Under the pieces are notes generated by a model. It saw only the letters and a program-made list of their open reading frames with translations, made no database searches and was not told the DNA's origin. A DNA stretch of 15,211 nt, taken from contig CANQZT010000011.1 in assembly GCA_947628335.1 (NCBI GenBank), positions 1 to 15,211 of the forward strand, written 5' to 3'. Shown here piece after piece: positions 8,365-14,786 of this stretch. Origin of the DNA: an uncultured Clostridia bacterium (GTDB lineage: Bacteria; Bacillota_A; Clostridia; TANB77; CAG-508). Position numbers and translations under genes: made by a program. Position 1 is the stretch's first letter; each line of letters starts with the position of its first letter.

Positions 8365-9168
8365 CTATTCCTCCTGCAATTTAATCATAGAATTTCCTAG
8401 CCATTTCATAGATATTTCTTCTAATTTTCCTTCTTTTTCAAGTTGTACTAATGCATTTTCTATTTTCTCTTTTAATTCAACATTTCCCAATTTAAATGCA
8501 ATAACAGTTCCACTCGCAGTAGAAATATTGTATGAAGGTATTGTCTTATAATCTTTATTCTTTGATTCAATTATATAATTTCCATATATACTAGAAGAAT
8601 ATACAGCATCAATTCCCCCCATTTCTAGGTCTAAACAAGCTGTTAAAAAATCTGCATAAGGGATAATTTGAACTTGTTTTCCAAAAGTAGAGTTTTCTAA
8701 ATCTGCCTCTTGTACTGATCCAGATTGCACACCTATTTTCTTACCTACTAACTCATCTTGTGAACTTATATTGCTTCCTCCTTTTAACATAAAATACATT
8801 TCACCTTTTAAGTACTTTCTAGATAAAGTCATAGTTTTTGCTCTGTCAGGGCTATATGCAAACCCATTCCAAATACAATCTATATTTCCATTATTCAATT
8901 CTTGTTCTTTTGATGCCCATGAAATTGGTTGAAATTTAACTTCCATACCTATTTTTTCTCCAACAGCTTTAGCCAAATCTATATCTAAACCTTCAATCTC
9001 ATTATTTTCATTTCTATAGCCATATGGTGGAAAACTGTCATCTAATCCTATAACAAGAATATTTGTTTCATCTTTTAAATTGACTCCTTTAAATTTAATC
9101 ATTCCTCCAATTAAAACACAAAATAATATAACTATAATTAAAACTATAATAAATATTTTCTTATTCAT
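8365..9168 (-). CDS. Amino acid ABC transporter substrate-binding protein (SBP_bac_3), membrane-anchored
   Basis: Extracytoplasmic binding protein of 267 residues and the receptor of the import system. An N-terminal hydrophobic stretch (about 4-24) precedes the two-lobed SBP_bac_3 fold: LVIGLDDSFPPYGYRNE (start of lobe 1), EGLDIDLAKAVGEKIG, WNGFAYSPDRAKTMTLS (substrate-binding region with the usual Arg), GKKIGVQSGS and the acidic ligand stretch GGIDAVYSS. The only Cys in the leader (position 17, preceded by ILF) does not fit a lipobox, so the protein is probably held by an uncleaved helix instead of a lipid; Gram-positive relatives are usually lipoproteins. ATG 9168 follows GAGGTG at 8 bases. 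It is the first structural gene behind the attenuator. Confidence 0.94.
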   Translation of the reverse strand: MNKKIFIIVLIIVILFCVLIGGMIKFKGVNLKDETNILVIGLDDSFPPYGYRNENNEIEGLDIDLAKAVGEKIGMEVKFQPISWASKEQELNNGNIDCIWNGFAYSPDRAKTMTLSRKYLKGEMYFMLKGGSNISSQDELVGKKIGVQSGSVQEADLENSTFGKQVQIIPYADFLTACLDLEMGGIDAVYSSSIYGNYIIESKNKDYKTIPSYNISTASGTVIAFKLGNVELKEKIENALVQLEKEGKLEEISMKWLGNSMIKLQEE

Positions 9169-9240
9169 AATACTATCACCTCAACATACCTTTCTCTTAA
9201 TTTTTTATTTAAAATTCGAATTTTATTTGTCCTTTTGAAT

Positions 9241-9331
9241 AAAAAAAGATTATGAAGAACAAAACAAAAAGACATATAAAAAGACTATTCATAGAATTTT
9301 TATTATCCTACAAATAGTCTTCTATATGTCT
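9241..9331 (-). terminator. Leader terminator of the histidine uptake operon (attenuator)
   Basis: Read on the minus strand, the arm 9331-9312 pairs with 9289-9270 in two perfect 9-bp blocks (AGACATATA/TATATGTCT and AGACTATT/AATAGTCT) separated by a small internal loop. The transcript then runs into TTTTTGTTTTG (9269-9259). It lies 73 bases before the binding-protein gene, so it would stop transcription before the operon unless prevented. Its 5' arm overlaps 9307-9318, which can pair with 9351-9361 instead (antiterminator). Confidence 0.82.
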
Positions 9332-9350
9332 CTTATGCCTATATTTTTAA

Positions 9351-9422
9351 ACTATCGTAGGTACAGTTTATTTAGCCTGTACCTACTAATACATACTTTT
9401 AGTAGTTACAAGCTCCTACGAT
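9351..9422 (-). promoter_or_regulatory. Alternative leader RNA hairpins (attenuator switch)
   Basis: Segment 1 (9422-9415, inside the last His/Arg/Arg codons) pairs over 8 bp with segment 2 (9361-9354). Segment 2, extended to 9351, can instead pair with 9318-9307, which is the 5' arm of the terminator (5 bp, a bulge, 5 bp). A perfect 10-bp hairpin (9386-9377 with 9366-9357) and a 7-bp hairpin (9405-9399 with 9389-9383) lie between. Segments 1:2, 2:3 and 3:4 are thus mutually exclusive in the classic attenuator order. A ribosome stalled on the His codons would hide segment 1 and favour the antiterminator. The pairing was done by eye, without energy calculation. Confidence 0.68.
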
Positions 9423-9459
9423 GATGATGCATTTCATTGTTTAAAAATATTTTCTTCAT
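9406..9459 (-). CDS. Histidine-rich leader peptide of the uptake operon
   Basis: A 17-codon reading frame, MKKIFLNNEMHHHRRSL, with three consecutive CAT His codons (9429-9421) followed by CGT and AGG Arg codons and a TAA stop. An AAAGGGA ribosome site precedes the ATG by about 9 bases. The frame lies between a near-consensus promoter and a terminator, in front of genes for amino-acid uptake and a His-releasing dipeptidase. Three His in 17 residues, placed so that the last His codon is part of a pairing segment, fits a regulatory peptide whose translation reports charged tRNA-His (established for his operon leaders in enterobacteria). A contribution from arginine supply is possible because two Arg codons follow. 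Confidence 0.78.
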   Translation of the reverse strand: MKKIFLNNEMHHHRRSL

Positions 9460-9506
9460 AATCTATTTCCCTTTCATCAGAACGTTTTTATGTTCAACAT
9501 ATTTAT

Positions 9507-9535
9507 ATGGTAACATGATACTAAAAATTTGTCAA
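9507..9535 (-). promoter_or_regulatory. Promoter of the histidine uptake operon leader
   Basis: TTGACA (9535-9530), a 17-base spacer and TACCAT (9512-9507) preceded by TG (extended -10). Transcription would start near 9500, about 40 bases before the leader ATG. The stretch 9460-9570 otherwise holds only the end of the permease gene's trailer, and no separate terminator for permease 2 is visible there. Confidence 0.68.
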
Positions 9536-9570
9536 TATAAATTTACATTTTTGGTCATAAATTTTCCATT

Positions 9571-11671
9571 CTATTCATCCTCTTTGATGATATTCTTTCC
9601 ACCAAAATACGTTGCTAGAAAATACGAACCATATATTATACTAATAATTATTACTGTTGCTATAACAGATGGTAGTAAATCATCCTTTGATGCTAAACCT
9701 GACATTATTGTTATTGCAAATTGTATACCAAAAATAGAATGTATAATTGCTAAAACAAGTGGCATACCAAAGAAAATACCGATTTGCCTAAATAATGCTT
9801 TATTAATCATTTTTTCATCACAACCAATTTTCCTTAAAATAGTATATCTTTGTTTATTATCACTACTATCTGTTAGTTGCTTTAGTGCTAAAATAGCGCT
9901 ACTTGCTATTAAAAATATAATCCCCAAATAAATAGCTATAAATGTTACAATTGTTGCTATTCCAACACTTGCTTCTATTAAACTAATTTTTGTAAATCCA
10001 TCAATTTCTATCCCATTATCATTTAAGGATTTTATAAGATTAGATGAATTTTCATCACCTGCAAATATTTTTTCAATTTCTTGCTTTTCTTCTTCTGTTT
10101 CTGCATTATAATTTGCTGATAACAAATACATTTCTTTCATATATTCTGTTAATGGGCAACTATCTGGTACCAAAATAACTCCTGTATTGGTATGACTTGT
10201 TGACATTATTATAAATCCATCTTGACATTCATTATATTTTGATTTATATTCTTTTCCAGCAATTTTCAAAACATTATTTCCATTTTCTAATGCTCTATTT
10301 CTTAATTCTGTCATACTATCAAAATCACAAAGAACAATATATTCATCTTCATTTAGCATATATTCCTTTATCCCATATGCTTTAGCAATTCTATTATAGT
10401 CTGATATTTTTACTATTTCCTCTGCTGTTCCATAAGCTAAACCTGGAAATTCCTTTTTTATTTCATTAAATTTATCTGCAAAAAAAGTTTCCCAAGTCAA
10501 ATCATTTGTAGCATATACTTCTATTTCAACAATATCTTTTAAAACATCAGCGTCAAGTCCATTATTTTTTAATGTTTCTTTAATAGGATGTTTTGAATCT
10601 TCTCTTTGTGTTTCGGTAGTTGTATATTCTACACCATATTTCTTATAGCTTGCTGGTAAATTAGCAGTTTTGTATAAATTCAAATCTACTGGAGTCATCT
10701 CTATTAACTCTCTTTGCATAGTATTTCTCAAAGCTAAGCTCGAAGATAAAATACTAATTGTCATAAACAGCATTAAACATATAACACTCATACTTGCAAC
10801 CATTGTGTTAATTTTGTTATTTATTTGCCTTAAAACAAACATATTTGTATCTTTTAAATAAATATTCTTTACTTTTTGAACTACAATTATTACAAATGAA
10901 GATAACGACCAAAATATAGCAACTGTGCCGAAAATTCCCATAAGAATTGGTGGTAACACCTTTTCTGCTGTATTCATTGAATATACATCTCCTGTCACTT
11001 TCCAATAAGCAAAACCCAAAGTAGTACTACCCAATAAAAATATAAAAATTGCTAAAAACGGATTTTTCATCTTTACAATCTCGTTTCTTTTGCCCGCATT
11101 TAACAAGTTAATTAATTTATATCTTGAAACTGTCATTGTATTAAAGAACATCACTGCTAGATACATTACTGTAAAATATATGCAAGTTTTAGTACAAGCA
11201 TCTTTTGAAAACACAAAATGAAATTCACTCATGTCAGCTTCAAATAATTTTGCAACAAGTATGGACATGAATTGTGATGCAAATATACCAATTATTAGAC
11301 CTATGCCAAGTGATATTATTCCAACCAATACTGTTTCTAATAGAATAATTTTTGATATTTGCCTTTTACCCATTCCAAGTGTCATATATATACCAAATTC
11401 TTTTTTTCTTCTATTGATTAGGAAATTATTAGCATATACAATTAATAAACCTAATACAACCGCTACAAATACTGATACAAACCCAAGTATGTTTATCATT
11501 AGTTTTATAATATTTCTCGTAGATCCGAGATATTTCAAGCATTGCCTGTTGGCTATCAATAGAGTTAAACATATAAAATATTGCTACTCCCAAAACCAAT
11601 GTCAAAAAATATATAGCATAATCTTTTATACTTTTTGTTATATTTTTTATTGACAATTTAAAAACAATCAT
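9571..11671 (-). CDS. BceB-type ABC transporter permease 2, whole only with a +1 frameshift at codon 49
   Basis: Large permease of a peptide-antibiotic sensing/resistance transporter, about 699 residues after the shift. ATG 11671 follows GGAGGTGA and overlaps the ATPase gene end by 14 bases. The first 48 codons (MIVFKLSIKNITKSIKDYAI..., TM1, ...QQAMLEIS) reach CGG; the zero frame runs on only to residue 80. The +1 frame gives EIS-GSTRNIIKLMINILG, TM2, then NRRKKEFGIYMTLGMGKRQ, the conserved FtsX-type cytoplasmic motif of BceB. About ten TM segments are expected, with the family's large extracellular domain roughly at 312-557 before the last three TMs. The second piece alone has a spurious start and lacks TM1. 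Apart from the shift the gene looks intact. It would relay peptide detection to the kinase at 12571-13590. Confidence 0.86.
11524..11530 (-). other. Candidate +1 frameshift site UCU-CGG-A in permease 2
   Basis: Minus-strand heptamer TCT CGG A at codons 48-49. The zero frame continues for 31 residues with no resemblance to BceB and stops. The +1 frame resumes with GGA TCT ACG and is open to the end of the gene. It is the same arrangement as the two other sites: a codon ending in U, then CGG, then a Gly codon in the new frame. Confidence 0.6.
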
Positions 11672-12426
11672 TCAAATCACCTCCAAGAAGTGTTTGTACC
11701 TCAATTATTTTTTCAAAAAATTGCTTTCTTGTATCATTTCCTTTTATTAATTCATTAAAAATTTTTCCATCTTTTATAAACAATATTCTATTAGAATAAG
11801 AAGCTGTAAAAGCATCGTGAGTTACCATTAAAATTGTAGCTTGTAACTTTTGATTAAGATATTCAAAGTTTTCTAATAATTGTCTTGCTGATTTTGAGTC
11901 TAACGCACCTGTAGGTTCGTCTGCTAGTACAAGTTTGGGATTAGTAATAATTGCTCGTGCTGATGCAACCCTTTGTTTTTGACCGACCTGATACTTGGTA
12001 TGGATACTTTTTTAAAATTTCCTTTATTTCTAGTTTTCCTGCAATTTCATTAACTCTCTTATCAATTTCTTGAGGCTTTATTCTTTGAATGGTCAGTGCA
12101 AGTGCTATATTTTCATAACAAGTCAGAGTATCTAATAAATTAAAATCTTGAAAAATAAATCCTAATTCTTCCCTTCTAAACTTATTTAGTTGATTTCCTT
12201 TTAACTTTGTAATATCATAATTAGACACAATTATATGGCCTGCAGTTACTTTGTCTATTGTAGATATACAATTTAATAGCGTTGTCTTTCCAGAACCTGA
12301 TGCTCCCATTATGCCTACAAACTCTCCTTTATCAACAATAAAACTAATACCAGATATTGCTTTTGTTAAGTTTGACTTATTTCCATAGTATTTTTCAATA
12401 TTTTGTACTTCTAAAATTCTTTCCAT
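11658..12426 (-). CDS. BceA-type ABC transporter ATPase 2, whole only with a +1 frameshift in its signature motif
   Basis: ATPase partner of permease 2, 255 residues after the shift, a normal length for BceA. The first part has Walker A GASGSGKTT (41-49) and Q loop FQDFN. At codon 148, inside the signature YPYQVSG-GQKQRVASARA, the frame changes: GGT CGG TCA in the zero frame, GGT-GGT-CAA if the C is skipped. The second part (about 108 residues) carries Walker B LVLADEPTGALD and switch His MVTHDAF, and ends at 11658, overlapping the permease start. Without the shift the product stops at residue 161 with no Walker B and would be inactive. AAAGGAG precedes ATG 12426. A Bce-type palindrome lies upstream, so induction by its own two-component system is likely. 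Confidence 0.87.
11982..11988 (-). other. Candidate +1 frameshift site GGU-CGG-U in ATPase 2
   Basis: Minus-strand heptamer GGT CGG T. The skipped base would be C 11985. The two glycines on either side form the GG of the ABC signature SGGQ, the most conserved point of the protein, so the correct reading is unambiguous here. The zero frame stops at 11943-11941, fourteen codons on. Confidence 0.65.
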
Positions 12427-12454
12427 AATAAAAAACTCCTTTCATCTTAAAAAT

Positions 12455-12460
12455 ATTATA
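12455..12460 (-). promoter_or_regulatory. -10 box of the ATPase 2/permease 2 promoter
   Basis: A perfect TATAAT (12460-12455) within CTATAATA lies about 30 bases before the ATPase start. No acceptable -35 box is seen at 16-18 bases, so the promoter probably needs an activator bound at the palindrome 43 bases upstream. Confidence 0.62.
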
Positions 12461-12503
12461 GCTCTGATTCTTTATATTTCATATCGATTTGCATTACACG
12501 AAT

Positions 12504-12519
12504 CTTACATTTTTGTAAG
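12504..12519. promoter_or_regulatory. Bce-type regulator box in front of ATPase 2
   Basis: CTTACATTTTTGTAAG (12504-12519) is a CTTACA-N4-TGTAAG inverted repeat with the spacing of BceR-type boxes in Firmicutes. Its 16 bases are identical to those in front of the response regulator gene (14316-14331). It lies 43 bases before the -10 box, exactly 21 bases farther than in the other copy. It is not followed by a T run, so it is not a terminator. Confidence 0.72.
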
Positions 12520-12520
12520 C

Positions 12521-12554
12521 TAAAAAAAGATTATCAATTCAAATTTGATAATCT
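12521..12554 (-). terminator. Intrinsic terminator after histidine kinase 2
   Basis: A 10-bp stem (AGATTATCAA at 12528-12537 with 12545-12554) and a 7-base loop are followed on the minus strand by seven T (12528-12522). It starts 16 bases after the kinase stop and directly abuts the Bce-type box, separating the sensor transcript from the transporter transcript. Confidence 0.82.
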
Positions 12555-12570
12555 AAAATTTCAAATTACT

Positions 12571-13590
12571 TTATTTCATATCCAAATAACTACTATTAGG
12601 AAATACTAACCTTACCTCTGTTCCCTTATTTTGAACAGAATCTAATTCTATACTTATTCCTAATTTATCACATAACTTTTTACATAAATATAATCCTATA
12701 CCTGTAGACCTTTTACTTGACATTCTCCCATTTGATCCAGTGAACCCTTTTTCAAATACTTTAACTGTTTCTCCTTTCCTTATTCCAACTCCATTATCTT
12801 TTATATACAAAACTATATTTTCTTTGCCTACTTTAGAATAAATTTCAATTTCAGATTTTTCATCCACTTTGCTATATTTTATGCTATTTTGTATAATTTG
12901 ATTTAAAATAAATACTATCCATTTATTATCTGTAGGAACTGTATTTTCTAAATCATGTGTATGAATAGATATTTTTTCTCCTATTAATATTTTTTTGTTT
13001 TTTCGAATAACCTCATTTACAATTTCTTTTAACTTACATTTCTTTATATAATAATCCTTTTCTACGGTATTACTTCTAGCATAGTATAGTGCTTGTTCAA
13101 TATAATTTTCAACTTTATCCAATTCTTCATCTATGCTTTTTGTAGCATCCATTTTATTATTTTCTATAATAAGTTTACTAGTTGCTATTGGTATCTTTAT
13201 TTCATGAATCCACATTTCTATATATTCTTTATAATCCTCGTTCATATATTTGTACTTATTAACATTTTCAATCATAGATTTATCTATTTGTTCAATAATT
13301 TCTTTTTGTATTTTACCATCTAAAAAATTAGGATTAGGCATTACTGCTGTAATTAAATATTTTTCCTGCAACTTACCTAATATTTCATAAACATTGTCAT
13401 AGTAATTCTTTTTTTGTATATATTCTATAAAGATAGATATTAAATATAAAACAAAAATAATTAGTGGAATATATACTTTAATGAAAGTGCCAAACGGATA
13501 TGCAAGTAGAAATATTTCTATTGTTATAATACCAAATACAATCAAACTAATCTGTAATATTTTGTCTTTTATAAAATTGGTAAACTTCAC
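12571..13590 (-). CDS. BceS-type intramembrane-sensing histidine kinase, system 2
   Basis: Kinase of 339 residues. Two TM helices (about 13-30 and 37-57) are joined by only a few residues, so there is no extracellular sensor. In this family the signal comes through the BceAB transporter itself. The H-box MWIHEIKIPI (phospho-His 129) is the Bce-group form; the HATPase domain has IIQNSIKYS (N box), DNGVGI (G1), FEKGFTG (F box) and STGIGLYLCK (G2). The start is GTG 13590, six bases after GGAGG; the nearby ATG 13592 is out of frame and stops at once. It follows the regulator gene by ten bases, and a terminator follows it. Confidence 0.95.
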   Translation of the reverse strand: MKFTNFIKDKILQISLIVFGIITIEIFLLAYPFGTFIKVYIPLIIFVLYLISIFIEYIQKKNYYDNVYEILGKLQEKYLITAVMPNPNFLDGKIQKEIIEQIDKSMIENVNKYKYMNEDYKEYIEMWIHEIKIPIATSKLIIENNKMDATKSIDEELDKVENYIEQALYYARSNTVEKDYYIKKCKLKEIVNEVIRKNKKILIGEKISIHTHDLENTVPTDNKWIVFILNQIIQNSIKYSKVDEKSEIEIYSKVGKENIVLYIKDNGVGIRKGETVKVFEKGFTGSNGRMSSKRSTGIGLYLCKKLCDKLGISIELDSVQNKGTEVRLVFPNSSYLDMK

Positions 13591-13600
13591 ATTCTTCCTC

Positions 13601-14269
13601 CTATTTTAATATATATCCCTGACCTCTTTTGGTTTCTATTAACTCTTTTAATCCTATTTTCTCCAATTTATTTCTTAATCTTGTTATATTTACCGATAGA
13701 GTATTATCATCTATAAAACTTTCACTGTCCCATAAGTACTCCATAATCTCTTCTCTTGAAACAATAATATTTCTCTTCTCATTTAAGTATTTTAATATTT
13801 TCAATTCGTTCTTTGTTAAATCAATTTCTATATCCCCTGCTATTATTGTACTATTTGATAAATTAATAGTAAAATCTTGTGTTATAATTTTTTCTTGAGA
13901 TATGCTCATATTACTCCTTTTCAATAAAGAACCTATTTTTGCAAGTAAGATTTGAATATTAAAAGGTTTTGTAATATAGTGATCTGCTCCATAATTTATA
14001 CATAATAACTCATCTACTTCATTATCTCTGCTAGTAACGACAATAATTGGAATGTTAGACTGTTTTCTAATTTCTTTGCAGACATATTCTCCATCAACAT
14101 TTGGTAAGTTTATATCTAATAGTATTAAATTTGGATTAACATTTAAAATGTCTTTAATTGTATTATCAAACTTGTTTAGCGTTTTAACATTATATCCATG
14201 ATGATTTAAAAATATTTCTAATTCTCTACGTAATTTTTCATCATCTTCTACAATTAATATTGTTTGCAT
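13601..14269 (-). CDS. BceR-type OmpR-family response regulator, system 2
   Basis: Regulator of 222 residues. The receiver domain has E8/D9/D10, phospho-acceptor D52 (in LILLDINLPN), the Thr/Ser of VVTSRD and K101 (ITKPFN). The winged-helix domain has LTKNELKILKYL, SREEIMEYLW, DDNTLSVNITRLRNKLEKIG and RGQGYIL, typical of BceR/VanR-like regulators. ATG 14269 follows GGAGG at a good distance. The same palindrome stands before this gene and before ATPase 2, so the regulator probably activates both its own operon and the transporter (established for Bce systems in related bacteria; inferred here from the sites). Confidence 0.95.
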   Translation of the reverse strand: MQTILIVEDDEKLRRELEIFLNHHGYNVKTLNKFDNTIKDILNVNPNLILLDINLPNVDGEYVCKEIRKQSNIPIIVVTSRDNEVDELLCINYGADHYITKPFNIQILLAKIGSLLKRSNMSISQEKIITQDFTINLSNSTIIAGDIEIDLTKNELKILKYLNEKRNIIVSREEIMEYLWDSESFIDDNTLSVNITRLRNKLEKIGLKELIETKRGQGYILK

Positions 14270-14287
14270 GATTTATCCTCCAAAATT

Positions 14288-14334
14288 ATTATAGCATAAT
14301 ATTTATAAAAATAACCTTACATTTTTGTAAGGTT
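14288..14334 (-). promoter_or_regulatory. Promoter and Bce-type box of the response regulator 2 operon
   Basis: A 9-bp inverted repeat with a 4-base centre (14313-14334, core CTTACATTTTTGTAAG at 14316-14331) lies 22 bases before a perfect TATAAT (14293-14288). The core is identical to the box before ATPase 2. The repeat starts 14 bases after the previous gene's stop and is followed by ATTTTTAT on the minus strand, so it may also act as a terminator for that gene. Confidence 0.72.
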
Positions 14335-14348
14335 TCTCGATATTATAA

Positions 14349-14786
14349 TTATCTATTTATATGCAATATTTTTAAAATAAACAATTTGAACCTTGTAAAA
14401 AAAGACTCATTGTATTTTATTAATTCTGTGTTATTGCTATTTTCTGTCTTTTCCTTTTTAAATATATCATCCGGATTGTATCTTTTCCTTTTTTCTTGTT
14501 CTGCTATTTCTTGGTTTAAATTTAATATTTCTTTAATTTTTAATCTTTGTTCTTCAGTTGCAAAATAATCTACAAATAAATTTACTATAATAGCATTTGC
14601 TTCTGGAGAAATATTTTGTTCTGATAAATCAATTTCTGGATTTATTACAAAATTATAATTTTTATCCTTATTTCTTTCAAAAAATTCAATTTTTTCTAAA
14701 GGTATCTTTGAATATTCTTCTTTAGGAAAATATTTAATTATTTCTAATACTTCTGTATAAGCTTTTGCATATGTATTATTTATCAT
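14349..14786 (-). CDS. Hypothetical protein, charged, with a hydrophobic C-terminal end
   Basis: A 145-residue protein that I cannot assign to a named family. It starts MINNTYAKAYTEVLEIIKYF, is rich in Glu, Lys and Asn, and contains NISPEANAIIVNLFVDYFAT followed by a long Glu/Lys/Gln helix (about 78-100) and a RYNPDDIFKK motif. The end (FFTRFKLFILKILHINR) is basic and hydrophobic and may be an amphipathic membrane-binding helix. There is no signal peptide or catalytic motif. I recall similar small proteins in uncultured gut Clostridia, but cannot verify this here. ATG 14786 overlaps the previous gene by 11 bases and has AAGGAG seven bases upstream, so the two are co-translated. No function is proposed. 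Confidence 0.8.
   Translation of the reverse strand: MINNTYAKAYTEVLEIIKYFPKEEYSKIPLEKIEFFERNKDKNYNFVINPEIDLSEQNISPEANAIIVNLFVDYFATEEQRLKIKEILNLNQEIAEQEKRKRYNPDDIFKKEKTENSNNTELIKYNESFFTRFKLFILKILHINR

Noticed and set aside
9241..9500. T-box riboswitch in front of the uptake operon
   Set aside because: I see no T-box bulge consensus or specifier-loop architecture before the terminator, while a His-codon leader peptide and ribosome-type switch explain the region.
10817..11005. Minus-strand frame of 62 codons inside permease 2
   Set aside because: It is an out-of-frame shadow of the permease coding sequence, with no ribosome site and an unnatural Cys/Lys-rich product.
4735..11988. CGG reassigned to another amino acid (Trp or Gln) as the explanation for the broken genes
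   Set aside because: Reading CGG as any amino acid keeps the zero frame, which stops 5, 32 and 14 codons later (counting the CGG) in the three genes. Only a frame change restores the proteins.
9779..13695. Systematic sequencing insertion at TCGG
   Set aside because: TCGG also occurs at 9779, 10928 and 13693 in intact genes, where removing the C would break the frame. Error is not excluded for single sites, but does not explain the pattern.
117..13898. Plus-strand open frames of 60-164 codons (for example 117-458, 8183-8551, 9437-9931, 11231-11653)
   Set aside because: They lie opposite well-supported minus-strand genes or promoters, have low-complexity Phe/Ile/Leu/Ser-rich products and lack ribosome sites and homology to anything I know.
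14313..14334. The palindrome before response regulator 2 as only a terminator
   Set aside because: A T-rich stretch follows it and terminator activity is possible, but the identical core before ATPase 2 has no T run and sits upstream of a promoter, so a protein-binding role is the better common explanation.
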